Source: Sphingomonadales bacterium UBA2369
Lineage (GTDB): Bacteria > Pseudomonadota > Alphaproteobacteria > Sphingomonadales > Sphingomonadaceae
Length of the DNA: 64,000 nt
Assembly (NCBI GenBank): GCA_002344055.1
Contig: DDTH01000019.1
Span: 1 to 64,000, forward strand
Reading direction: 5' to 3'
Below are positions 47,560 through 56,642 of the stretch, piece after piece. Position 1 is the first letter of the stretch, and each line of letters starts with the position of its first letter. Under the pieces are notes generated by a model. The model saw only the letters and a list, made by a program, of their open reading frames with translations. It searched no databases and had not been told where the DNA came from. Position numbers and translations under genes: made by a program.

Positions 47560-49554
47560 CTAATTCCCCCCGAAGTTCAGCCGGATCCCGGCATTGGCGA
47601 CGAAGCCGTCGGTCGGCGCCCAGGCGTCCACCGTCCAGCGCCCGTCCGCCGCACGCACCGGCCGCACCAGGCTGTTGTACCGCGTCTGCCGCACGTCCGT
47701 GATATTCTCGAAATTCACGAACAGCCGCACTCGCCCGAGGACGATCTCGCCGAGCACACCCAGTTCCAGATAGGGCCGGCTCTCCGTCAGGAACGGATCG
47801 TCGTCGAGCGCCTGCTTGCCGGTATAATAAGCCTCGACCCCGATCCGCCCGCGGCCATGGCTTTCCCACACCGCGACCAGCCCGGCGCTGTGCCGCGGCG
47901 TCAGCGGCAGCGCCCGCCGGCCGACACCGCCCGGCACCGGCTCATCGGCATCGACGAAGACATAGCTGCCCGTCACCGTGAAGCCGTCGCGCCGGTAACG
48001 CAGCAACGCCTCCGCCCCGCGTATCTCGGTCGTGCCGATGCTGTTCACCAGCCGCACTTGGGTAGGCGCGACCGTCACCAGCCGCGCCGTGCCGTCGAGG
48101 TTCGATCCGAACAGAGTCAGGTTCGCCTCGAACGGCCCGCGCGCCCAGCCGAAGTCGAGCGAGGCCGTCTCCGCCGTCTCCGCGCGAAGACCGGCGAGCG
48201 GCTCCAGCCGCGACAGGCCGGCATCGTCCACCTCGTCCACGAACGGCGTCGGCGCGAAGAAGCCGCGGCCGTAAGAGGCCCGGATCGTCCACGGCCCCGG
48301 CCTCCACGCTGCCGACACGCGCGGGCTGAAGCGCGTGCCATATTCGTTGTGGAAATCCACCCGCCCGCTGGCGGCCAGAGTCAGTTCCTCCGACAGATCC
48401 TGCTCCACCTGCGCGAACAGGCCCGGCGCGGTGAACGTGTAGTCGAACGCCGGAAAGGTCTCCGACGCGAACGCATCCGACTGGAACGCCACGCCTGCGA
48501 CCAGCGAGCGCCCGTCCGACCGCGCCGTCACCGAAGCCTCGGCGAAGATCGTCTCGTGCCGGTCCTCCTCGATCACGCTCCCGAAAACGTGGCTATGGTC
48601 CTGCAGCATCCACGAGCCGCGCAGATGCGCCGTCACGCCCGCCGCGACTGGCGCTTCGCCGACAAACCCGGCGTCCAGCCGCCCCGTCTCCTGCGTCTGC
48701 GCGAACGGATTCCCGTCCGGCACCGTCCGCCCCGGCAAGGTCCCGCCGACACGGTCCTCCCCCATCGCGCCGACGGTCGCGAACAGTTTCGCCCCGCTCT
48801 CCCCGGTCCAGAACAGCCGCGGCCGCACCGTCCAGCGCTCGTAGCCGGGAATGTCGATCCACCCGTCATCGTCCAGATCGACCCGGCTCTGCCGGTGCAG
48901 CCCGCCGGTCAGCGACAGGCCCAGCTCGCGCCCGACCGGCCCGGCGACGTAGGCGGTCAGATCCTGCCCGTCCCGCGTCGTGACGTTCAGCAGAGTTTCC
49001 GCCTCGAACCAGTCGCGCGGCCGCCGCGAGACGAGGTTGATCACACCGCCCAGGGCTGACGACCCGTAGAGCGCCGAAGCCGCCCCCTTGATCACCTCGA
49101 CCTGGCCCAGGTCGGTCGGCGTGATCTGCAGCAGCCCCAGCGCCTGGCCCCCGTAAAGAGGCAGCCCGTCCGCCAGCAGCTGCGTGTAGCGCCCGTCCAT
49201 CCCCTGCACGCGGATGTTGGACGCGCCCAGCCCCGGCGAAGTGGTCTGCACGCGCAAGCCCCCCGTCTCGGCCAGCACCAGGGCGATATTGCCCGGCCGC
49301 ATGATGATCTTTTCCTCGATCTCCTCGCGGTTCAGCACCTCGACCCGGATCGGCTCGTCCTGGATGCGGCGCCCGGTGCGGGTCGCCTGCACCACGATTT
49401 CCTCGGTTTCTTCGTCCTCGGCTTCAGGCTCCGGGGCTTCGGCGGTTTCGGCGGGCTCAGCCTCAGGCTGAGCGGATTGCGCCCAGGCCGGCGCGGCCAG
49501 GGCAAGAGCGCAGGCGCCGGTCAAGGCGCCGCGCAGCACGTACATACATCTCAT
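47560..49554 (-). CDS. TonB-dependent receptor (outer membrane)
   Basis: A 664-aa receptor: signal peptide ending AAPAWA|QS, an acidic linker, TonB box EEIVVQATRTG, plug (IRVQGMDGRYTQLLADGLPL, VEVIKGAASALYGSSALGGV) and a 22-strand-type barrel ending AGIRLNFGGN. The short length and LYGGQALGLLQ plug motif fit the BtuB/siderophore/metal-receptor class rather than the large Oar-like type. The final residue is Asn two after the usual aromatic position. A Cys/His-rich exported protein is encoded just upstream on the same strand, hinting at a metal ligand, not established. Confidence 0.92.
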   Translation of the reverse strand: MRCMYVLRGALTGACALALAAPAWAQSAQPEAEPAETAEAPEPEAEDEETEEIVVQATRTGRRIQDEPIRVEVLNREEIEEKIIMRPGNIALVLAETGGLRVQTTSPGLGASNIRVQGMDGRYTQLLADGLPLYGGQALGLLQITPTDLGQVEVIKGAASALYGSSALGGVINLVSRRPRDWFEAETLLNVTTRDGQDLTAYVAGPVGRELGLSLTGGLHRQSRVDLDDDGWIDIPGYERWTVRPRLFWTGESGAKLFATVGAMGEDRVGGTLPGRTVPDGNPFAQTQETGRLDAGFVGEAPVAAGVTAHLRGSWMLQDHSHVFGSVIEEDRHETIFAEASVTARSDGRSLVAGVAFQSDAFASETFPAFDYTFTAPGLFAQVEQDLSEELTLAASGRVDFHNEYGTRFSPRVSAAWRPGPWTIRASYGRGFFAPTPFVDEVDDAGLSRLEPLAGLRAETAETASLDFGWARGPFEANLTLFGSNLDGTARLVTVAPTQVRLVNSIGTTEIRGAEALLRYRRDGFTVTGSYVFVDADEPVPGGVGRRALPLTPRHSAGLVAVWESHGRGRIGVEAYYTGKQALDDDPFLTESRPYLELGVLGEIVLGRVRLFVNFENITDVRQTRYNSLVRPVRAADGRWTVDAWAPTDGFVANAGIRLNFGGN

Positions 49555-49612
49555 GGATCGTCTCCGAATGCGTCAAACTGTCAGGGAAGCGGCCGTGAAA
49601 GGCCGCGCCGGA

Positions 49613-49996
49613 TCAGCTGCGCGGAGGACGATCGAGCCCGGGCGGAAGCGAGGAAACGAACCGCGCCGCGGGCGGCAGCGCGAACGTCAGGATGCGGGCG
49701 GGCAGCGCCGGATTGCCGGCGCGCGGGGCGAGATCGCCATGCCCATGCGAGAAAGCGCAATGACTGTCGGGAGAACCTTCGCCGCCGCTGGAATCGGAGC
49801 CGCCGGGTTCGGGCGTGTCGGCACCATGTTCGTCAGCATGGTCTGCGGTTTCGGCGAAATGCGTCGCGGCGTCCCAAGAGCAGCCGATCTCCGCGATGGC
49901 GGGAGAGGCGATGGCGAGGGACAGCAGCAACGCTGTCGCCAGCGCCAGCATTCGACGCGTCAAAGCTGTTAGGATGCCCACCACGCGCCCGGCCAT
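49613..49996 (-). CDS. Small exported Cys/His-rich protein upstream of the receptor
   Basis: A 127-aa protein with a long N-terminal signal (LTRRMLALATALLLSLAIAS), cleaved near PAIA|E. The mature part holds Cys in EIGCSWDAATHF, histidines in ETADHADEHGAD and DSHCAFSHGHGD, and a Pro/Leu-rich tail. This spacing looks like a metal-binding periplasmic peptide, similar in style to DUF2946-type proteins near copper receptors, though no family match is certain. ATG 49951 is an alternative start. It ends 58 bp before the receptor start, so the two are probably cotranscribed. Confidence 0.6.
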   Translation of the reverse strand: MAGRVVGILTALTRRMLALATALLLSLAIASPAIAEIGCSWDAATHFAETADHADEHGADTPEPGGSDSSGGEGSPDSHCAFSHGHGDLAPRAGNPALPARILTFALPPAARFVSSLPPGLDRPPRS

Positions 49997-50660
49997 AGCC
50001 GAACCGACGCGCCGGATAAACCGCGTAGCTGCGTCGAGAAGGTCAGGTGAAGGCTGAATGCCTCAACCGTTTTCGGCAGAATGCCCGCCCGACCGATCGC
50101 GCAAGTCTCCCTCACTCAGAATATTCCCGCCACCACATCCCTATGCTCCTCCAGCTTTGCGAAGCGGCGCGTCCCCACGGCCATATACGTCACCGGCCCC
50201 CGCGATGAACATCGCCCTTCCCCAATAGGATTGCGCATGATCCAAGCTCGCGGATGAGCGACTCGCCGCTGCCACCCGACATTCAACAGGACCGCGCCGT
50301 CCGCGCCGGTGGCTCAATCCCCGAAGGTCACACTTTCGCCGTTGTGATACCACGCCTCGCGCGACAACCAGCCCCGGGCCGCGCCTGCCGCCCAAGAGCC
50401 TGCGAACCGCGCAACTACATGCAGCAAAACGGTTTTCCGCCCGGACGAAACACTCGCACCACCCCCGCCGCCAGCCTGCCGCGCGGACCGAAGGTCACGG
50501 TGAAATTTTCCATGTTCCGCGCGCAACTTGTGGCCTTCCGCGCGCGTCGATCGCCATCCCTTTCCCCTCTGCGCGCACCCTGCTACGGCCCCCATCACAC
50601 AAGCGCCGGGGGCCGCACGGCGGGGGCCGGCGCAATGTCTTACTTTGCGACGAGGTATTT
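49997..50660. other. Long divergent spacer between the receptor unit and acnA
   Basis: 664 bp with no gene I can support. It must contain promoters for both units. CCGAAGGTCAC occurs twice (50321-50331 and 50488-50498), and ATAGGATTGCGC at 50225-50236 repeats the motif seen at 39376-39387. No cobalamin, FMN or TPP riboswitch core is evident. Confidence 0.5.
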
Positions 50661-53354
50661 ATGACCGCCACTGGCCAGGACAGCCTGAACACCCGCTCCA
50701 CGCTCGACGTGAACGGCAGGTCCTATGCTTATTACAGCCTCGCCAAGGCGGCCGAGAAACTGGGCGACGTCTCCCGTCTCCCGTTCAGCATGAAGGTGCT
50801 GCTGGAGAATTTGCTTCGCTTCGAGGACGGCAGCACCGTCACCCGCGCCGACATCCAGGCGATTGTCGATTGGCAGCAGACCAAAAGCTCCGATCATGAA
50901 ATCCAGTATCGCCCGGCCCGCGTGCTGATGCAGGATTTCACCGGCGTGCCTTGCGTGGTCGATCTGGCGGCGATGCGCGACGCGATCACCGCGCTTGGCG
51001 GCGATGCGAAGAAGATCAACCCGCAGGTTCCCGTCCACCTCGTCATCGATCACAGCGTGATGATCGACGCCTTCGGCACGCCGCAGAGCTTCGAGCGCAA
51101 CGTCGAGCTGGAATATGAGCGCAACATGGAGCGCTACGAGTTCCTGAAATGGGGCCAGACCGCGTTCGACAATTTCAAGGTCGTGCCGCCCGGCACCGGC
51201 ATCTGCCACCAGGTGAATCTGGAAAATATCGCCCGCGGCATCTGGTCCTCGCCCGGCGCGGACGGCGTGGAAGTCGCCTATCCCGACACCTGCGTCGGCA
51301 CCGACAGCCACACCACGATGATCAACGGCCTGGGCGTGCTCGGCTGGGGCGTCGGCGGGATCGAGGCGGAGGCGGCCATGCTCGGTCAGCCCGTCTCCAT
51401 GCTGATCCCCGAAGTGGTCGGCTTCCACCTCTCCGGCGCGCTGAACGAAGGCATCACCGCGACCGATCTGGTGCTCACCGTCACGCAGATGCTCCGCAAG
51501 AAGGGCGTCGTCGGGCGCTTCGTGGAATTTTACGGCCCAGGCGTCAGCGCGCTCTCGTTGGCCGATCGCGCCACCATCGCCAACATGGCGCCGGAATATG
51601 GCGCCACTTGCGGCTTCTTCGCCTTCGACAACAAGACGCTCGATTATATGCGCCTCACCGGCCGCAGCGACGAGCAGGTCGCGCTCACCGAGGCTTATGC
51701 GAAGGAGCAGGGCTTCTGGCTCGATCCGGACGCGCCGGAGCCGGTCTTCACCGACACGCTGCGCCTGGACATGTCCACTGTCGAGCCCAGCCTCGCCGGC
51801 CCCAAGCGCCCGCAGGACAAGGTGACGCTGGCGAACGTCGACGATGAATTCTGCAACAATTTCACTGCCGAATTCGGCCAGGAATTTGATCGGCTGAAGG
51901 AACGCTGCGCGGTCGATACCAATGGCGACGGCGTGGTGGCCGCGGGCGAGACGCTCGGCCATGGCGACGTCGTAATCGCCGCGATCACCAGCTGCACCAA
52001 CACCTCCAACCCGGCCGTGCTCGTCGCCGCCGGGCTGGTCGCGAAGAAAGCGCGCGAACGGGGCCTGACCCGCAAGCCCTGGGTGAAGACCAGCCTCGCG
52101 CCCGGATCGCAGGTGGTCACCGACTATCTCGAGAAATCGGGCCTGCAGGCGGATCTGGATGCTTTGGGCTTCAACCTCGCCGGCTATGGTTGCACCACCT
52201 GCATCGGCAATTCGGGTCCGTTGCCGGACGCGATCAGCAAGGCGATCCACAAGAACGATCTGGTCGCCGCCTCCGTCCTCTCCGGCAACCGCAATTTCGA
52301 AGGCCGCGTTTCGCCCGACGTGCGCGCCAATTACCTCGCCTCGCCGCCGCTCGTGGTCGCCTATGCGATCAAGGGGACGGTGATCGAGGACATGGTCACC
52401 TGCCCGATCGGCAAGGATCAGGACGGCGCCGACGTCTATCTCAAGGACATCTGGCCGTCGAATGACGAGGTCCGCACGATGATGGACACCTATGTCCATG
52501 GCGAGATGTTCCGCGCCCGCTATGCCGACGTGTTCAAGGGCGATACGCGCTGGCAGTCCATTCCGGTCACCGGCGGCGCCACCTATGCCTGGCCGACCGG
52601 CTCCACCTACATCGCCAACCCGCCTTATTTCGACGGCATGACCATGACCCCGACCGCGCCTGCCGACATTGTCGACGCGCGGCCGCTGGCTTTGCTCGGC
52701 GATTCGATCACCACCGATCACATCTCGCCCGCCGGTTCGATCAAGGCGGACAGCCCGGCCGGCACGTGGCTGCAGGAGCGGCAGGTCAGCCGCGCCGACT
52801 TCAACTCCTACGGCGCCCGCCGCGGCAATGATCAGGTGATGACCCGCGGCACCTTCGCCAACATCCGCATCAAGAACAAGATGACCCCCGGGATCGAAGG
52901 CGGCGTTACCCGTTACGTGCCGACCGGCGAGACGATGGCGATCTACGACGCCGCCATGCGCTACAAGGCGGACGGCACGCCGCTCGTGGTCGTCGCGGGC
53001 AAGGAATATGGCACCGGTTCGTCGCGCGACTGGGCGGCAAAGGGCACGAACCTGCTCGGCGTCCGCGCCGTGATCGCCGAGACCTATGAGCGCATCCACC
53101 GCTCGAACCTGGTCGGCATGGGCGTCCTGCCGCTGCAATTCCTCGACACGCCGCCGGCTTTTTCGGGCGAGGAGACCTTCACCATCACCGGCGTCGCCGA
53201 CCTCCAGCCGCGGCAGGAAATATTGGTGTCTGTCGAGGCGGACGGAGTGCGCTCCACCTTCCGCGCCCGCGTCCGCATCGATACGCTGAACGAGCTGGAA
53301 TATTTCCGCCACGGCGGCATCCTGCAATTCGTGCTGCGTCAGCTGGCGGCGTGA
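50661..53354 (+). CDS. acnA: Aconitate hydratase
   Basis: An 897-aa TCA-cycle enzyme isomerising citrate to isocitrate through a [4Fe-4S] cluster. Cluster cysteines are in AAITSCTNTSNPAV and YGCTTCIGNSGPL; DTCVGTDSHTTMINGLGVLG and KEYGTGSSRDWAAKGTNLLG are the other signatures. Domain order (1-3, linker, swivel domain 4) is that of AcnA/IRP1-type, not AcnB. GCGACGAGG lies upstream of the ATG. It is followed by a small membrane-protein gene that appears to start at CTG. Confidence 0.97.
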   Translation: MTATGQDSLNTRSTLDVNGRSYAYYSLAKAAEKLGDVSRLPFSMKVLLENLLRFEDGSTVTRADIQAIVDWQQTKSSDHEIQYRPARVLMQDFTGVPCVVDLAAMRDAITALGGDAKKINPQVPVHLVIDHSVMIDAFGTPQSFERNVELEYERNMERYEFLKWGQTAFDNFKVVPPGTGICHQVNLENIARGIWSSPGADGVEVAYPDTCVGTDSHTTMINGLGVLGWGVGGIEAEAAMLGQPVSMLIPEVVGFHLSGALNEGITATDLVLTVTQMLRKKGVVGRFVEFYGPGVSALSLADRATIANMAPEYGATCGFFAFDNKTLDYMRLTGRSDEQVALTEAYAKEQGFWLDPDAPEPVFTDTLRLDMSTVEPSLAGPKRPQDKVTLANVDDEFCNNFTAEFGQEFDRLKERCAVDTNGDGVVAAGETLGHGDVVIAAITSCTNTSNPAVLVAAGLVAKKARERGLTRKPWVKTSLAPGSQVVTDYLEKSGLQADLDALGFNLAGYGCTTCIGNSGPLPDAISKAIHKNDLVAASVLSGNRNFEGRVSPDVRANYLASPPLVVAYAIKGTVIEDMVTCPIGKDQDGADVYLKDIWPSNDEVRTMMDTYVHGEMFRARYADVFKGDTRWQSIPVTGGATYAWPTGSTYIANPPYFDGMTMTPTAPADIVDARPLALLGDSITTDHISPAGSIKADSPAGTWLQERQVSRADFNSYGARRGNDQVMTRGTFANIRIKNKMTPGIEGGVTRYVPTGETMAIYDAAMRYKADGTPLVVVAGKEYGTGSSRDWAAKGTNLLGVRAVIAETYERIHRSNLVGMGVLPLQFLDTPPAFSGEETFTITGVADLQPRQEILVSVEADGVRSTFRARVRIDTLNELEYFRHGGILQFVLRQLAA

Positions 53355-53364
53355 GGAAATTGGT

Positions 53365-53619
53365 CTGACCCTGGCTGTCGAAATCACCGGCTGGGCGTCG
53401 GCGGTCCTGATCCTCGGTTCCTATGCCCTGCTGACCGCCGGCAGGCTGACCGCCCGCTCGCCCGTTTATCAGTGGATGAACGTGGTCGGCGCGGCCGGCT
53501 TCGTCGTGAACAGCGGCGCCAACGGCGCTTATCCGTCGGCGGTGCTGAACGTGATCTGGGCCGGAATAGGAGCCTTCGCCTTATGGAGCATCGCCAGTGC
53601 CCGGCGCTCATCGACCTGA
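53365..53619 (+). CDS. CBU_0592-like small membrane protein, probable CTG start
   Basis: An 84-aa protein with three hydrophobic helices: ITGWASAVLILGSYALLTAG, YQWMNVVGAAGFVVNSGANG and VLNVIWAGIGAFALWSIASA. This layout (G-Y-x-L helix, MN-x2-G-A helix, N-x2-W-x2-I-A helix) is the CBU_0592-type membrane domain found in many proteobacteria, function unknown. There is no ATG, GTG or TTG ahead of the conserved part; CTG at 53365 follows GAGGAAA (53353-53359) with 5-bp spacing. An internal ATG at 53476 would remove the first helix. The end overlaps the cyclase gene by 37 bp. Confidence 0.72.
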   Translation: MTLAVEITGWASAVLILGSYALLTAGRLTARSPVYQWMNVVGAAGFVVNSGANGAYPSAVLNVIWAGIGAFALWSIASARRSST

Positions 53620-54248
53620 GCCACCGGATCGAGGACGGCACGATTACCTATCGCGGCCTGCCGGGTCCGCATATCTGCGACTTCTGGACCCGCGAACAAT
53701 CCGCCGCGCTCTACGATGACGGCGCCACCTTCCAGATCGGCCGGATCGACATGGTCGCCAATACCGGCACCTATCTCGACACGCCCTTCCACCGCTACGA
53801 GGATGGCGACGATCTGGCGGCGGTCGGCCTCGACCGGATCGCCGGGCTGGAGGGCCTTCTCGTTCGCTCGGCCGATCAGGCGGTTGATATCGGCGCGTTC
53901 GCGGGGCTGGATCTGCGCGGCAAGGCAGTGCTGATCCACACCGGTTGGGACCGCCATTGGGGCAGCGAAACCTATTTCAGCGACCACCCGTTCCTCACCG
54001 AAACCGCCGCGAAACTGCTGGTCGATGAAGGCGCGGCTTTGATCGGCATCGACAGCCACAATATCGACGATACGCGCGCACCCCGCCGCCCAGTCCACAC
54101 CATCCTGCTCGGCGCGGGCGTGCTGATCGTCGAGCACCTCACCAACCTCGCCGCCTTGCCAGACAGCGGCTTCCGCTTCACCGCCGCGCCGCCGAAAATC
54201 GCCGGCATGGGCACCTTCCCCGTCCGCGCCTTCGCCGCGATCGGCTGA
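53583..54248 (+). CDS. Cyclase-family hydrolase (kynurenine-formamidase-like)
   Basis: A 221-aa protein of the PF04199 cyclase family: LIDLSHRIEDGTITYRGLPG at the start, NTGTYLDTPFHRYEDG, VLIHTGWDRHWGSETYFSDH and GAALIGIDSHNIDDTR. Typical members carry H-x-G-T-H-x-D-x-P-x-H; here the first His is Asn and the second Tyr, while Asp and the last His remain, so metal binding differs from classical kynurenine formamidase. The start (ATG 53583) lies inside the preceding small gene. The substrate cannot be named. Confidence 0.85.
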   Translation: MEHRQCPALIDLSHRIEDGTITYRGLPGPHICDFWTREQSAALYDDGATFQIGRIDMVANTGTYLDTPFHRYEDGDDLAAVGLDRIAGLEGLLVRSADQAVDIGAFAGLDLRGKAVLIHTGWDRHWGSETYFSDHPFLTETAAKLLVDEGAALIGIDSHNIDDTRAPRRPVHTILLGAGVLIVEHLTNLAALPDSGFRFTAAPPKIAGMGTFPVRAFAAIG

Positions 54249-54305
54249 GACATTCAGCCCGCGGACAGTTCCCTCGACGTAGCGATCTCCCGTCTATCGG
54301 GAGAC

Positions 54306-54812
54306 ATGGTCATGCGTTTCTTGCTTGTCGCTCTGGCCCTGACCGCAGCCGCGCCCGCTGCCATCGCCCAGCCGGTCAATCCGCAGATCGATTTCACCGG
54401 CTTCAATGCGCTCGCCCGCGAGGTCGAGGCCTATCGCCAGGACCGCCTGCTCAGCTGGACCCAATTCGCCGCCGCCGCGACCGATCCCAACGTGCTGATC
54501 CTCGACGCCCGCTCCGAAAGCGCCTTCGCCGACGGCCACATTCGCGGCGCAGTGAATTTGCCCTTGCCCGATTTCACTGCCGAGAGCCTGGCCCGCGTTA
54601 TCGGCCGGAATCCGAACCGGCGCATCCTGATCTATTGCAACAACAATTTCAGCAACAATTCCTATCCGGTGGTGACGAAGCTGGTCACGGTCGCGCTGAA
54701 CATCCAGACCTTCATCAACCTTTACGGCTACGGCTATCGCAACGTGCACGAACTGGGCGAGGTCGTGGACTTCAACGACGCCCGCATCCCCTGGGTAGCC
54801 GCCACGTCTTAG
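54306..54812 (+). CDS. Exported rhodanese-like domain protein
   Basis: A 168-aa protein with signal peptide RFLLVALALTAAAPAAIAQP and a single rhodanese domain: VLILDARSESAFADGHIRGA, VNLPLPDFTAESLARVIG and the active-site strand RILIYCNNNFSNNSYPVVTK. The catalytic Cys is followed by a loop much longer than the usual five or six residues, which may suit a bulky or protein substrate rather than thiosulfate. Start at ATG 54306 or 54312. It converges on the gamma-glutamyltransferase gene with a 4-bp overlap. Confidence 0.85.
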   Translation: MVMRFLLVALALTAAAPAAIAQPVNPQIDFTGFNALAREVEAYRQDRLLSWTQFAAAATDPNVLILDARSESAFADGHIRGAVNLPLPDFTAESLARVIGRNPNRRILIYCNNNFSNNSYPVVTKLVTVALNIQTFINLYGYGYRNVHELGEVVDFNDARIPWVAATS

Positions 54813-56521
54813 CGCGGCGCGTCCTCGACCAGCACGACGCCCTCGCGGCGGGGATCGGCGCCGCCATCGATCCGGCCGCCCCGCAGGATCACGCCGTGCA
54901 GGCCGCTATCCTCGCCCTGGCCGGGGCGAACCTCGACGCCAAGCGCGCTCAGCGCGGCCACCACACCGGGCGGGAACTTGTCCGCCTCGCCATTGAAGGC
55001 GCTGCCGCGAGCGATGAGGTTGGGTAGGTCGATCGCCGCCTGCATACTCAAATTCCAATCGAGCGTGCCGATCATCACCTTGCCGACATAGGCCAGGATG
55101 GCATTGCCGCCGGGCGAGCCGATCGCGGCGACGAAGCGGCCGTCGCGGCTCAGGATGATCGCCGGGCTCATCGACGAGCGCGGGCGCTTGCCCGGCGCGA
55201 CCGCATTTGCGGCCGGTCGCCCCTCCGCGTCACGCGGGAGGGAGGCGAAATCGGTCATCTGGTTGTTCAGGAAGAAGCCGTCGACCATCCGGCCGGAGCC
55301 GAAGATCGATTCCACCGTGGTCGTCATCGACACCACGTTGCCTTGCGCATCGCCGACGACGAAGTGGCTCGTGCCGGCAGGCTCGTTGGTCGTATCCTGC
55401 GCGACCGTCATCATCTCGGGCGGCGACCCCGCGGCCGGCGGCGGACCGGCGCGCTCGCCGATCAGAGCGGCGCGGCTGGCGACATAATCGCTCTCGAGCA
55501 GGCCGTTGACCGGGACATTGGTGAAAGCCGGGTCGCCGACGTAGCGGTCGCGGTCGGCATACATCAGCCGGCTGGCCTCGGCGAACAGGAACCAGCTGCG
55601 CGGATCGGCGACGCCGCGCGCGGCGATGTCCGTCCCCTCGAGCATAGCCAGCAATTGCAGCAGCGCGATGCCGCTGGACGGCGGCGGCGGGACGCAGACG
55701 ATGTAGACGCGGAACGGGCGGCAGAGCGGATCGCGGCGGATCGGCCGATAGGCTTCGAGGTCGGCCAGCGTCATCGCGCCGGGCACCGGCCCATCGGCGA
55801 GGCGCGCGACGATTCTTTGCGCCGTCGGTCCGCGATGGAGCGCGTCCGGCCCCTGGGCGGCAAGACGGCGAACGAAATCGGCATAGTCCGCATTGATCAG
55901 GGTATCGCCGGCATCGACCAGGGTTCCGTCCCGCTCGGTGAAATAGCGGCGAACGTCCGGCGCGGCATTTTGCGGGAAGCGGCCAGTGACCATCCGCACC
56001 AGCCGCGGGGTGACGGTAAAGCCCTCGCGCGCGGTGCGTTCGGCATCGCCGAACAGCTCGCGCCAGGCCAGCCGGCCATGATCGCGATGCGCCATTTCCA
56101 GCATGCGCAGGACGCCGGGCACACCGGTCGCGCGGCCGCTCAACGCCGCCTCGCCGAATGGCAGCGGCGTTCCGTCCGCTGCCAGCAGCATGTCCGGCCT
56201 GGCGCCCGCGGGCGCGGTCTCGCGGCCGTCATAGACGGTGACCCGCTTCGTGCCGGCGTCATAATAGGTCATGAAGGCGCCGCCGCCGAGGCCGGAACTT
56301 TGCGGCTCGACCAGCCCGAGCATCGCCTGCACCGCGATCGCCGCGTCGGCGGCGCTGCCGCCGCGGCGGAGCACCGCCATGCCCGCTTCGGCCGCCAGCG
56401 GATTGGCGGCGGAGACGAAGATCTGGCGCGGGGAGGCGGGCGCAGCGTCGCGCGGGACGGTGGTGCAGGCGGCGAGCGCGGCAGCGGCGCCGATCACGAG
56501 CAGACGGAAAAACCAGGCCAT
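54809..56521 (-). CDS. ggt: Gamma-glutamyltransferase (lipoprotein)
   Basis: A 570-aa Ntn-hydrolase family enzyme splitting the gamma-glutamyl bond of glutathione in the periplasm. The start at MAWFFRLLVIG gives a lipoprotein signal with lipobox ALAAC, so it is membrane-anchored. Thr384 (in GTSHFVVGD) is the expected autocleavage nucleophile; SAANPLAAEAGMAVLRRGGS, SGLGGGAFMTYY and SPAIILSRDGRFVAAIGSPG are family signatures. An in-frame ATG at 56587 exists but would bury the signal. Converges on the rhodanese gene. Confidence 0.93.
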   Translation of the reverse strand: MAWFFRLLVIGAAAALAACTTVPRDAAPASPRQIFVSAANPLAAEAGMAVLRRGGSAADAAIAVQAMLGLVEPQSSGLGGGAFMTYYDAGTKRVTVYDGRETAPAGARPDMLLAADGTPLPFGEAALSGRATGVPGVLRMLEMAHRDHGRLAWRELFGDAERTAREGFTVTPRLVRMVTGRFPQNAAPDVRRYFTERDGTLVDAGDTLINADYADFVRRLAAQGPDALHRGPTAQRIVARLADGPVPGAMTLADLEAYRPIRRDPLCRPFRVYIVCVPPPPSSGIALLQLLAMLEGTDIAARGVADPRSWFLFAEASRLMYADRDRYVGDPAFTNVPVNGLLESDYVASRAALIGERAGPPPAAGSPPEMMTVAQDTTNEPAGTSHFVVGDAQGNVVSMTTTVESIFGSGRMVDGFFLNNQMTDFASLPRDAEGRPAANAVAPGKRPRSSMSPAIILSRDGRFVAAIGSPGGNAILAYVGKVMIGTLDWNLSMQAAIDLPNLIARGSAFNGEADKFPPGVVAALSALGVEVRPGQGEDSGLHGVILRGGRIDGGADPRREGVVLVEDAPR

Positions 56522-56642
56522 GCCGGAGGCGTAACCAAGAGCCTGTCCGGCGTCCACCTGCGCCGAGTGTGGCGATTTGCGCTTCATCGCACTAGGACAG
56601 TCGGCTGCGACGCAGGAAACCTGCGCGCGAAAGGGAGCACGG

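Noticed and set aside
49997..50250. Possible cobalamin riboswitch before the second TonB-dependent receptor
   Set aside because: The conserved GCCACTG core and pairing elements were not found on the minus strand.
50141..50664. Short frames of 84-136 codons upstream of acnA
   Set aside because: They contradict each other in frame, lack ribosome-binding sites and encode Arg/Pro-rich chains without hydrophobic or domain structure; treated as noncoding.
50640..53387. 915-codon frame opposite acnA
   Set aside because: Antisense shadow of aconitase; no ribosome-binding site or recognisable domain.
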